This document shows, piece after piece, positions 43,696-55,357 of a stretch of DNA of 64,000 nt. How positions within the stretch are numbered: the stretch's first letter is position 1; every line of letters starts with the position of its first letter. Where the stretch lies: contig NC_134141.1 of NCBI RefSeq assembly GCF_033958435.1, forward strand, positions 100,605,001 through 100,669,000, written 5' to 3'. A program made the translations under genes and the position numbers. The stretch comes from Carettochelys insculpta (taxonomy: Eukaryota; Chordata; Testudines; Carettochelyidae). The notes beneath the pieces were generated by a model. It was not told where the DNA came from. It saw nothing but the letters and a program-made list of their open reading frames with translations, and did no database searches.

Positions 43696-46600
43696 CATCT
43701 CATTTATTCCAGTACAAATCACAGGTAATTCTGCTGAAGTCTGTGGAGTTAAGAAAATGCAAAGCTAGGGTAAGTGAGAGAAAATCTTGGCCAAATGAGA
43801 CCTGCCTAGGACTCTCACCCTTATGAATTTAACTTAGGGACCAATGCTATTGTTTGATTTAATTCTAGCAGTAACTTGGTGTTTTGCATCCAATCTAATG
43901 TTGCTGTGAAGAGAATTATTTACCAAGTTTTGAAGAAAGAGGATTGTATAATTCTAGCTGGGACTCCTTAACCAATTTAATGCCAGACTCTTACTTGTCC
44001 GCAGTCTGTCTCCACTGTTTGGTTTAATAGTGTACAAACTGAAAAGAATAATGAGTCCCAATAAATATTAATGTGTATTATCAAATTACAAAGAGAAACT
44101 AAGCTCTAGAGTTCAGAGCTGTCCCAGGTGAACATGTGAAGACATCCAGAAGTCAATCAGTGTGTTTATTTAGGTCAGTAAGCTGTTTAATATTAATATC
44201 TACTATTCAAAGGGCCAAATTCTTCCTTGGCCAGGCCTGAAAGAAGAAAGGCTGAGGGCCATTGCATATTGTACACCATAAATCTTGCTATCTTGGAGAG
44301 GTCCAGCCCAGAAGTGTGCTTGGTGGGAGGTGGACTGCTGCTCCTTTAGAAGAGAGCAGAGTGTGCTCTCGATGATCTATGCCACAGATGTCAGGAAATG
44401 ACTTAGCCAGCTGGAGGATGTCCATTTTTCCAGAATGGCAGCACAGTTGAGGTAATGCAGCTCTAGCAGATAAGAGGGAAAATCCACATCCACGGTATTC
44501 AGCAGGGCACTTATGCACATGCTTAACTTTTAGTGTACACTTGGGTCCCAATCCAAATGTCATTGGATTTGAGGGGACACTTTCCATTTATTTTAATGGG
44601 CTTTGGATCAGGCCTTTTATTCCCATTGTCTTCAGCAAAATTTAAGCAGCACATGCTTTTGTGCTTTGTGCATGGGGATGAGTTTAAACACCTAAAGCTT
44701 AACACATATTTAAGTGCTCTGGTGGTACAGGGATTGAAGCTGCACTTATAGAAATGACTCCCACTGCTTTCAGTTAGGATTAGAGAGGCTTTGTAAGCTA
44801 AATCCCACCCTTGCATGTGCAAAAACCCAATTATCATGTCCATTCAGCAGGTCCCAGGATGTGGCTGTGATCCAAGAATGTTTTAATGTCAACTGGCAAG
44901 GGAATTACAGGACCATCCTGAGTCTTTTTCACCGGAGAATGTCATGTGAGGTCTTAAACCAAAGCTGAGTTCATAGTGGTCATCAGTATGATTGTGAAAT
45001 GTCCATAAAGATACCCTGTAAGCAATCGTGTACATATACTACAACAGTGTTCTTACTGTCTGTGTCAAGGCATTACAAACTAGTAGAGGTAAAAACAAGC
45101 TTTCCTCCCCACATAAAAACTATGTATTTCATTGTCAGGATGTAAACTGGTACCATAGAGGCCTAGTTACATACTAAGTCAGTCATTAGCAAAGAGCAGT
45201 GAAGTCAAGAGGGAAGCAGCACATAGGAGAAACAAGCCACGGATGCGTTCTTATCCTGTCTCTGAGGACAGAAAATGAATTGTTTAGTATGTGTAGGAGG
45301 GAAGGATGATACCTCCTCGTCCTGCCATAGGACATAAACAGGAAGTGCTTGCATTCCAACTTTGTCGGCAATCCAAAAGAAGAAACTCTGGATGAAAAAC
45401 TTCTTTAGGCAACACTTAACCTACTAAGTTTAGATTCTAGAACGCAGCTTTGACTATAATTTTGTTTTAGATGTAACCGTTTGTTTCCAGAATTCTTACT
45501 CACTCTCATTTGAATAAACTTATTCTTATTTTCACTACAAAGCTATATAAGTGCTGTGATATCAAGCAAGTGCTGATTCTGAGTTAAGTCCTGCAAGTTA
45601 ACATGTATGTTCTTTTGGGGGCAGCAGACGTGGTATTTCCGTGCCTAGTCAGTGCCAGGGGTTGAACATTGCAGGGCAGCATTTCAAAGGGACTTAGACT
45701 AAATACACCCTATTGTTAACCTGAAAGATAAAGTAAGGCCTGGTATAACCCAGAAAAGTGAGTGTGGGTGGCTAGAAGGCTGGTCGTATTAGGAAGCTGA
45801 CACCTAATGAAGCAAGAGCAAGGTTTTCCATGCAGAACATAATAAGGGTACTCTCAATCCTGGGTATCCCAAGGACCACCACCGTAGCCCCAACCACTGG
45901 GAAAACACTGACATTTCTCAGAAATGTATTCTGTTGTTTTGTGTTGCTCAAAACAAAAACGCTTCTGATCCTACACCGTCTGAGTTCCAAAACACTGAGG
46001 GGAAAAAAAAGAGAGTACTGAAATAATGGCATAACATATTTTATGCTACTAAGACATCCCAAACAAATTATAAACATATGTATTGTTTTACAGAAATCCT
46101 TTTAAAATTGGAAATTTTTCAGCTCATCCCTTAATTTTTGCCAAGCTTAAAAAAATGATGCCAGATAGAGAGCTTTGATGAATGGACAGGTGATGTCATT
46201 TCAAAAGTTCAGGGATAATTAGAGGGGGAAAACAATCTATGATTTCACCACTGAATGAGAACAGTCTGCTGTTTGTTCCTACTTGGTGCCTAAAGACAAT
46301 ACTAATCTTCCCCCCATAGAAAATGGAATAATTTTATTTATTTCAACAAAAGAACTGTTTATACCTAAACAAAGCTGCAATATCTTCCCCCTTGCATATT
46401 AACTCAAAATATGCAAATATCCCTGTAGTAACTCCCTGAACCATCCTCCCTCAATGGCTACAGCATTTTGTTTATACATTAGTCTTGTGAACAACTTCAC
46501 TAATAGGTAGCCCTGTTAATTTATATGGAACACAATTCCCACATATCGAAGGAGAGCAGAATGTTACAGTGGGCATCTGCTAAGGAAATCTGATAGCAGA

Positions 46601-47554
46601 ATTTTGTTCCAGTAAGATACATTAAAAATCAATGGGCAAAACAATAATTGTGTCTCTTTCTGTTGCCCCTAGTGGTCATGTGTTCTAGTTTTATGCTGTT
46701 AGGAAAGCTGGCAGAGAACATTATACAGATCAGACATATTCTCCTCCATGTTCCTAAGTGCCTATTGGTTTTAACAGCAGTTATGCATCATGGATGTGCT
46801 TTGCAGTGGTGTTGTGAAATACCTAACATATTTGCAGAGTACTGGGACTCAAATATGGAGTAGTAACCAAGATCACAGGCCCCAAAGCCTCACCCAGTCA
46901 CTCCTGTTACAAACCCCAAACCTCTGCCTGAGTTACTAAAGTCCTCAGCTTATGATTTTAAAAGTTCAAGTTGGAGAAAATACACAGTTTCCTCTTGTTT
47001 AACTTTTAGTTCTGCTTATTTGTCAGCTTCTCTCACAAACATCTTTAAGCTTTCTTCCTCTCTGCCTCTTATGCATGGAACACTTCCCTGAAATTTTACA
47101 TGAGATCGGTATCTCTTTCAAATCTCTTAAGACCCACCTTTGCTGTGGTAAACACTGAGCAGGTGCCACCATGCAGAAGAGCAAATTGCATAGTTTGCCC
47201 ATACTTCATCTATTTATCTACTTATAGTTATAAGTAAATTACAACTGCACATATATTTATTCTTCATACAAAACTGAATGTAAGTAATTACCTGACTATA
47301 CTCCTCTCTGTAATCTCTATCTTATTAGATTGTGTGTCATTGTGTTCTTATAGTGCCTGGGACAATGGGACCTACTGCTAATGGGGACATCTGACAGTAG
47401 TGCAATACAAATTACATAAATAATAGAATATTAATTGTTTCCTTTATTATTTCCATTGCACCAATGGATAATTTTCAATCTTTCCTTTATAAGTAAAAGG
47501 ACTGCATGGAGGAGTGGCTGGATGACACTCAGGATCTCCTTTACTGTTGACAAT
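43696..47554. other. No gene recognised over 3.9 kb
   Basis: Unique-looking AT-rich sequence. Around 44520-44770 the words 'ttgggtcccaatcc' and 'ttttaatgggctttggatcagg' resemble old MIR/L3-like repeats, too decayed to classify. The 101-codon minus frame at 45772-46077 and other open frames lack known motifs. Confidence 0.45.
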
Positions 47555-47957
47555 GCCTTCTGTCTACACTAGAGAGTTTTGTCAACAGAAGGGGCCTTCT
47601 GTCAACATAACTCAGGGAACGTCTACACACATAAAGCGTTCTGTCAACAGTCTCAACAGAACTCCGCATTTGTCTTGACAGTGTTATCTCTAGAAAATTT
47701 GAGGAATAATGCCTCTGTAGACAGAGTTGTGTTGACAGAAGTGCAGTGTGGACACTTCCGTCAACAGGGAGGGCTTCCAGTTCACCAGGAAGCCCATTTT
47801 GCAGAGCTTCTGGTCAGCTACTCAGTCGACAGAGGGCAGGGCAGTCTGGTTGCTGTTTGTCAACAGAGAGGATCACTCTGTTAATCTGCTTTTGTGTGTA
47901 GATGCTATCTGTTGACAGACGTTACTTTTGACAGATGCTTCTAGTGTAGATGTAGCC
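47555..47957. mobile_element. Inverted-repeat DNA element rich in TCTGTTGACAGA words
   Basis: The left end 'tctgtctacactagaga' and right end 'ttctagtgtagatgtagcc' are inverted. The interior repeats TCTGTTGACAGA/GTCAACAGA-like palindromic words about ten times in both orientations. The same words occur at the ends of the element at 33050-36178, so it is probably that family's non-autonomous partner. The 101-codon frame at 47579-47884 is not supported as a gene. Confidence 0.65.
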
Positions 47958-49229
47958 TTGGACTCTGAGTACTCTGTGGAGTATTGTCTGCTCCTCAAGC
48001 CCCCAGGAAGGAAAGGAAGGTTACTCTGCTTACAGCATTCTGTGTCTGTAGCTATTGATGTTCCAGCCGATATTCCATACATTTATGAGTTTAAGTTGTA
48101 GGTGAAGGGCATTTGGTTCAACACTGAGTCTTAACCTTCTGGAGATGTTGGGATGTATATCTGTTCATACAGGATTTTATGGAGGAAAAAATTTTAAAAA
48201 CATGTTTTTTCTAGGGCTTTTTTCTGGTGGTTATGGAGAAATGGGAAGGAAATTGTTATTGTATTATGGTTGCAATTATGCCAAGCTAGATTTATTTTTG
48301 TTTATTTAGTATTAAATTACTTGTGTACCTAGCAATTTTTGAATTGGCATATTATATTTTTTTTAAAAAAGGGAAATAAGCAATTTAACTTTTCCTCATG
48401 CACAGCACTGGAGCATCTAGAAGCCCATTTTAAAAGTTAAGAACCGCAAATTGCATCAAGCATCCTGTAACCCAGGGCTTCCAGGACTCTTGTCTCCAGA
48501 AATGTTAGCAACCATTTAGTCAAGGATAAAAACAACTGAGAAATACAACGTTGTAGTGGTGGTGATGATAATAGTGGGCAATCCTAAATAAACAAGGCTA
48601 GCATTGTGCTCTAGGATGCAGGGTCTAGCAGACCATCAAGGGTTATAAATTCCAGTCAGGGACCCTTGACTGAGACATCTCAGCCCCAGGATATAACATG
48701 AGCCTCTCCACTGATCTTAACAATGCAATAAAGTATCAAAAGGGACTTTTCTCGCAACATGATCCTGAGACTGAGGAAATTTGCTAGAAGCTTGTTCTAC
48801 GCACAGGTATGCTGAACAACAGCCTAGCTTATTCAGAGAGAGGCAGCTACAATCTGTACCCAAAAGAGCTTCCAGAGAGAGCCTTATGCAATACAAATGT
48901 CTACCCACAGTTGCAAATATCCAGGGGTAGAAACTGGTATCTGCTGATCTGCAGGGCTCTACAGGGAGAAGATGCTTCAGCCAAAGGAGAGGAGCATGGT
49001 GCCACTGCTCCCAGGAACCAGCGCTCTATTCTGCTGTTCTTCCTGGTTGTACGACCCGCGGCCCCACCGCCAGCCATGCCTTCCATATGTCCCTGGTTTG
49101 CTTACAAGAATTCATATGGGATTATGTCAAATCTTACTAAAGTCAAGATATGTCATGTGTAATATGGTCCTTCATTTACTATACCAAGAAACGAAGGAAA
49201 TTAGGTTCCTTGGCATGATTTGTTCTTTA
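47958..49229. other. No feature recognised
   Basis: AT-rich sequence. The open frame at 48809-49162 has no recognised domain. Confidence 0.45.
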
Positions 49230-50140
49230 TGACCCTATTAGGTTCTAGGTGCTTACAAACTGATAGTTTGATCATTTATTCCAGTATCTATGCAGGTGTC
49301 AACATTAGGTTGATTGGTCTATAATTCTCCAGGTCTTCTATGTTCTTTTTTTTTTAAGGGAAAAGTGCTGTATTTTGTGCTTCTCTGGTCATCTAGGACC
49401 GTAACCATACTCCATGTGTTCTCAAAGATCATTGTTAATGGTTCTGAGGTTGCATCAGCTATTTCTTTAGTAACCACAGGATGAATTTAATCAAGCCCTA
49501 CCAACTTGAATGCGGAGTATATTTAATTTATTTAAATGTTCTTAAACCTCTGTTTTGGTTTGTGTTCTTTCCCCCCTTAATAATATTTGTATTAAGCATC
49601 TGCTCACCATTAATCTTTTTAGTGAAAACTGGCACAAAATAGGCATTTTACAGCTTCTGTGATGGCCCAGTTACTAGCTCTCCTTCCCCATAAGCAAAAC
49701 CTGTAATTCCTTCATCTTTCACTTGCCCCTAATGTATTGAAAGAATCTCTTTGTGTTGCCTTTTATGTCCTTTGATAGCTGTAACTCATTTTGTGCCTTA
49801 GCCTTTCTGATTTTGTCCCTATATATTATGCTATTCTTCTCTATGGCTTCAGAGCAATTTGTCCATGTTCCCACTTTCTACAGAGTTTCATTCTGGTTTT
49901 CAGATCATTAAAGAGCTTCAGCCAGTGCCATGTTGGCCTCTTACTTTTCTTCCTATCTTTCCTTTGTATCGGGATCATTTCCAGTTTTACTTTTAATATT
50001 GTCTCCTTGAGAAACTGCCCAAGCTCCTGAACTCTTTTTTTCCTCTTGATAAGATGCCATGGGAAGAAAACCTATCAGTTCTCTGAGTCTGTAAAAGTTG
50101 ACTGGAGAGGGAACAAGTAGTTCACAGATAAAACTCAATT
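49230..50140 (-). mobile_element. CR1-like LINE internal fragment, minus strand, decayed
   Basis: The antisense text contains blocks I know from CR1/L3 ORF2: 'ttgattggtctataattc', 'aatttaatcaagccctacca', 'tttagtgaaaactggcac' with 'aaaataggcatttta', 'tcattttgtgccttagcctt', 'tctgattttgtccc', and 'cattaaagagcttc'. These lie between endonuclease and reverse transcriptase. Multiple stops and small indels on the minus strand show no coding capacity. Ends are approximate. Confidence 0.8.
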
Positions 50141-50880
50141 TCTATGCATTTGCACATTGTGAGTAATTTAATAACTGAAGAGATTCTTCCCTAATTATTT
50201 AACATTATTATGCTATGAGTCCTCACTATGCCTAATTTAAAAGTTTTGTTGTATGACTGGTCACCTGAGTATCATGGTGGTGTTTCTGCTCCCTGACTGA
50301 ACAAATCCCAACCACACAGGTACTTCCTGTATGAATACTTGTGCAAACGCATTCGCATGAGTATTCACAACACTTTCCTTGTCCAGGAATTCTCTTGCAA
50401 ACAAAATTTTACACACACAAATGCTTGTGTGGAAAAACAATGAAGAGGAAGCTAATGTTGCTAAATTAAATTCTGTGTCTTTTATTCAAACAAATGTTTA
50501 ATACTCTTTTTATTTGCAATATTTTTCCAGCTTTGTCCAAGAGTATCACTATTTTAGAGAAAAAGCCTGCATGCACCCTCACCACGCTGTGTTATGGCCA
50601 GTTAACTCTCACCCAGTGCCTTGTCTGAGGACCTGATCTAACTACCATTAAAATCAATCTGATTCTTTCCATTCATTTTACTGTAGGTCATTTATACCCT
50701 TAAGGTTCGTATATCCAGTACTGTTCTTGTACTGCTTCTGAACTGCATCTCTAGGACTTCCCTCTCTAGTGTTTTCAGACATATACATAGATTTTGTTTA
50801 AAATTCCATCTCCATACAGATATGTACTGCGCCTACAACGGCAACTGATAAAAACTGAGTATAAAAAATAAATGTGCACG
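50141..50880. other. No feature recognised
   Basis: AT-rich sequence with no supported feature. Confidence 0.5.
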
Positions 50881-50883
50881 AAG

Positions 50884-51725
50884 AATATCCTTCAGTACTG
50901 TCATGAATGAATGCCTGTAAAGGGTTAAACCTAGAAAGAGTGGGTTTTGTGTTGGCAAGTGGCCTGGTGACCCAATGGGAAAAGAGAGGGGAATTTTTGA
51001 ATTGAAACAGTTACTTGCTGAGTGTCTTTTGTGTGGCCAGAGGAGAGATACCAAGAAGAATTAAGAATGAAGGCCAGCCAGGGAATACAGATGTGCAAGT
51101 AGAAAAAAAATGTTTAGTCAGATGCAATCAGGTTATTTTTTATTTGGGGCTGGCTGATATCTTCCTGCCCACCCAGCAACCTCCCATACTATGTAACTTT
51201 TAAACTGAATCCCAGGAAAATAATTCTCTGGTTTTGAAATCTACTGGTTTAGATGCTCTGTAACTGAGCAATGAAATATGCTTTAGCTAGTATATAATTT
51301 TGCTTTGTTGTTAAATTTCCTTTTTTAAGACAATATTTAGACTCCTGTGTCCTAAAAAGGAGCCTGTGTGTTTACACGCCTAAGGCTGAAAGATCAGAGA
51401 GTGCAGTCTATTTTTTTTCTTTGTTTTCAAGCTCTGTCCTAAGGAAGGGTTAAGCACTTGGGGTTACCCCACAGGGACATATCCCAAGTGTGTTTTTCTG
51501 GGTTCTAAAAACAGGTTCTCTCGTTTGGGTGGTGGCAGCGACTTTCCATGTTCAGGGAATCTGTGACCTCGAGAAGCTTTAAGCAGAAGCCCATAGAAGT
51601 AAGGTATTTTTAAGGTTTCTTGCAGGCCCCCACCTTCTGCACTCAGAGAGTCAGAGTGGGGAACAGCCTGGACAAATACATATACTAATTCAGAAAATTC
51701 CTCCTGTAAGGGGCTTTCTTTCACA
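50884..51725 (+). repeat. Dispersed repeat, probably LTR plus leader of an old retrovirus-like element
   Basis: The order 'tgtaaagggttaaacc', 'gactcctgtgtcc', 'cttggggttaccccaca', 'gggtggtggcagcg' and 'gcccccaccttctgcactc' matches a dispersed sauropsid repeat I associate with LTR elements. No paired terminus or target duplication was resolved, and no internal genes follow. Confidence 0.35.
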
Positions 51726-52494
51726 GTAATGAATGTGTTATAGCTGAATTGACAGAATGGAAAACTGGAGTGAGAGTACTGATGTCCCTACTTACCTACA
51801 GCAAGCAGTTGCAAAGTCTGGGTAAATGTAAAATTGAGCTGCCATTACATAAAGCTAAAGCACATGTGGCTGGGGAAAGAAAAAGGGAAGCCCCTATGTC
51901 AGTAGAATTACGTCGCACATTTATTTGTCTCTGAGGCCATGAAAAGAAAATACTTGCCTGATTTGTTACTTTTTTGTGTGCTTTTTCTTCCTTGTCTCAC
52001 CCCCTTTAAGATTTTGGATTTTAAGGATAAATTGACAACTCGTATCACATTAAAAATTTGAAGAGATAAAAGAAATGCTGTGGTTCCAATGAAATATATT
52101 GCATATTTCACATACCTGGTTGTGTAATTCAATTTTTATATGAGGGAAGACATATAAATGGTGAAATGTGACTCCGTTTTAAAAGTCAAAATACAGCCTC
52201 TCACTTCACTATCCTATAATTATTTTGGTGAAGTTAAATTTCATAAATATGCTGATATTTAAAGTTGTTTAGTAATTTCCTTATAACAATGTTCAAAGTT
52301 TCATAAATAAAAATATTTGTCAAGATAAAATTTTATTTTGGACCCTTTGGCTTCTCCTACTGAGCATCAATTTGGCTATTTGTAACCCATATTTCCCACA
52401 GGAAAACACACGCAAGACATGTATTAATTATTAAGAAAAAAATACTCCTTTTGTTGTTTAAGGGGTTAGCAGTACTGTGATAAAAAGTAAAATC
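51726..52494. other. No feature recognised
   Basis: AT-rich sequence with no supported feature. Confidence 0.5.
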
Positions 52495-52582
52495 ATTAAT
52501 CTGTAAGGTGCTACAAGCTTGCTTGTTTTTTGTTTTTTTTTTGTGAAACTACAGACTAACATGGATACCCCTCTGTGATAAT
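52495..52582 (+). repeat. SINE-like repeat fragment
   Basis: 'taatctgtaaggtgctacaa', then a T-rich stretch, then 'ctacagactaacatgg' and 'tacccctctgtga': the 3' part of the same repeat as 4273-4677. It is in single orientation, without a visible inverted arm. Confidence 0.75.
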
Positions 52583-55223
52583 AATGCAAAGCATAAAAAA
52601 AGTTATACCTCATTTGAAGAAAATTAGACTGCGGTTTATTTCTGCACAAACCACATTGTTTTTCAGTAAATGTAGTTCATAAACAAAAATTACTCACATT
52701 ACATAACATTGTGAAAAAACTGTATATAGTAACACCAAAACAAAGGCATAAAGAGCAGTACTGGAAAACTATTTTAGTAAGTTTTCGGGCTGAAAGCATA
52801 TCTGAATTAAATAGAAGTTGAAAGGTAGTGAAAAGTCAGGGCAAGTTTATCCTTCATAATATGCTTAATGCAATATTAATATTGGATACAGTTAAAATGC
52901 AATGTTCCTGAATTAATAAGCAGAGATGATACTTACAAATTATAAACCATTTTTAGGGGACAATAAAAACACAGGATGCTAATGAAATCTTAATGGACAG
53001 AGTGCCCAGTACTGCATGACAAGGGAAAAAGAGCTATAATCTTCTCTTTCCATGAAGAAACCCACAGAAAGGGGGAATTCGCACACAAAAACTCTCAGAA
53101 CATTGTGCTGCATCATCCTACAGTTGCAGGATGGATGGAAGCAAAGAAAAGGCAGGAGCCAGAGCATACTAAATACAAAACCAAGATCTCAAAAGCTAGA
53201 TCATCAAGCTTATTTTTATAGTAAAAATTTATTAGCTTATGACTTTAGTTACTGCATTACCTTTTTTCAAGGATAAACAATCCCAGTTGTGTCAAAATCT
53301 CTTCCTTTCTAGAAATTTGATTTCTCAGTTCTTCTATATGATACTAGATGAACTATTCAAGTCCAGTAAAACCATGTGTAGAACCAGAAATAGACCCAGG
53401 TTTATCTGAAGGATTCCAAGTCTGCAAGATTATTACAGAGGGAGCATGGCTAAAGGCATTTCTGGAATGGTGTCATGATGATGTTAAACTATTGATCCAG
53501 ATGGAATAGAATTCTTCGCCGTATTGTTAATGAGACTGTGGCCCTGTTCAAATACCCATTAAAATCTGTAAGAGCCAATATATAATTACTGTAACAAATG
53601 TATTATATTAAATCAAAATTGAAAGGAAAATCTAAAGGCCAAAGCAACCCTAACAAAAATGTATACTCATTAGTACACAAAATATTCATAACAAAAAAAG
53701 CCTTCTTATTTTGCATCAGGGATATATAGACCACTAATCAGCAGTATTGTCTAATGGATAGAATACAGTGTTGAGATTTTGTACCTTTACCATAGAAAAA
53801 AGAGGACACACTTGAGAAGAAGTGTATGTTTATCAGTATCTACCCACTCACATAGTTTTGATGTGTTATAGTATATGTAGTACATTAATACAACATGAGT
53901 GGGTAGATACTGATACAGATAATCCCCTGAAGGGAGTGTATCTTTTTGAAAGGTCAGATGTGGTAACCCTAGATTTTAGGACTTCCTAGTCTCTATCTCT
54001 ACCGTTGACTTTTTTATGTCTGTGAGCAAATCGTTTAGAATAAAATTGTCATACTTTGTTATATAAAATTAGGCTCCAAAATGAAAAGTGAGGCACCTAA
54101 TTAGGTAATCTGATTTTTCAAGAGTGCTAATCACTCATACCTCTCTATTGACTTTGAGAAGAAGCACTCTGGCCTTCAACTGCTCAGAAGTTGAGGGCAC
54201 ACATCCAAAAAAAAATACATTGTTCTCACAGAAACATTCAACACCTTGCAGGATTAATTTAGGTATCATTTCCCCCATTTGCAAAAGGGGAATAATAATA
54301 ATCATAATAACTACACACACACACCTACTAAACTTCATAGGACTGTTGTGCAGTTCGTAGAATCCTTTGAAAATATTAGGTATTTTTTTCCAAAGAGTTC
54401 AGCTTTGGATTAGCTCTGTTCCCCTTGAACTTCTTCCATAGCTATGTGTATTTTATTTAGTTACAAAGACAACTTGCAGCCATTCTTCTCACACAGCTGC
54501 ACTAAAAGCTTTCATGAAAAAAGAGCCTATTATTAGCAACAGAAATGTCTCACTGAGTTGCCAATTATGTGTTTCTGAAAATGTCTACTTGAAAATGTAG
54601 GATTTGAATTAAACATACCCATTAACCTTGACTCTTCAACATGTGACTCAAAACAGATATTCTGTCTTTGATTAGCTAGGGGTACATCTGCAAACTGAGT
54701 TTATAATACATCACGTAATCTCTGTTGCAGATCTCATTCTGTCATCTGGACCATAGAGTGTTACTGTCAACAACAGCAATAAACAATACAAGACACAGCT
54801 AACAAACATTTCAGAAATCATAAGCTTGATCATTGTTCAGAAGTTGGATCAAGTGATGACTAAGCTCTTAGTACTCTAGATTGGCTTATCAACTTTGAAA
54901 TACTTACAGCCCAAAGTGTGTACAAATTCTATGGGTCAAAAACACAAGACACTGAGATGAAAGAGAATTCACGAGGAATAACAATGAAGTACGGTACGTA
55001 GCAATGAAAGGCTTAGAGCTTGGTTAAACATGGAAGTGAAGCTGAGGTGCATGTTGAAGTACAGACTTTGTTTATATGTTCTTTAGTGCTAAGAATGATA
55101 TGGTCTTTATAGGGAAAGATTAGCTTTGTTGTTGATTCATCCATTCCATTCATTCATGACCTTTGTGAGAAGTTGGAATATCTGGCAGCTGACTCCATTA
55201 TACCTGAATTTTCTGGAGAAGCT
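52583..55223. other. No gene recognised
   Basis: AT-rich sequence. It holds the 20-bp hairpin at 53831-53915 and a short 'aataataataatcataataa' run near 54291. Part of 54070-54200 resembles a decayed SINE. Confidence 0.5.
53831..53915. repeat. Perfect 20-bp inverted repeat with 45-bp loop
   Basis: tatcagtatctacccactca at 53831-53850 and its exact reverse complement at 53896-53915. Pairing stops sharply at both ends. It may be the terminal repeats of a very short DNA element or a hairpin; no flanking duplication was seen. Confidence 0.85.
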
Positions 55224-55240
55224 GGTAAAGAATGTTGAAT

Positions 55241-55340
55241 AGTAACAGAGAGGGAGCCGTGCTGGTCTATATACTATCAAAACAAAAAAGCAGTCAAGTT
55301 TGAAGTGCTTTAAAGTGCTACTTGACTGAGTTTTTGTCTT
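55241..55340 (-). mobile_element. Fold-back SINE-like repeat, third copy, 100 bp
   Basis: The left part (agtaacagagagggagcc...caaaaaagcagtcaagt) is the antisense 3' end of a SINE-like repeat related to the copies at 4273 and 29490. It is followed after a few bases by 'aaagtgctacttgactg', the sense strand of the same segment, making a hairpin. Imperfect 17-bp direct repeats (ggtaaagaatgttgaat, 55224-55240; ggtaaaggatgtgtaat, 55341-55357; 14 of 17 match) enclose the whole fold-back. Confidence 0.65.
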
Positions 55341-55357
55341 GGTAAAGGATGTGTAAT

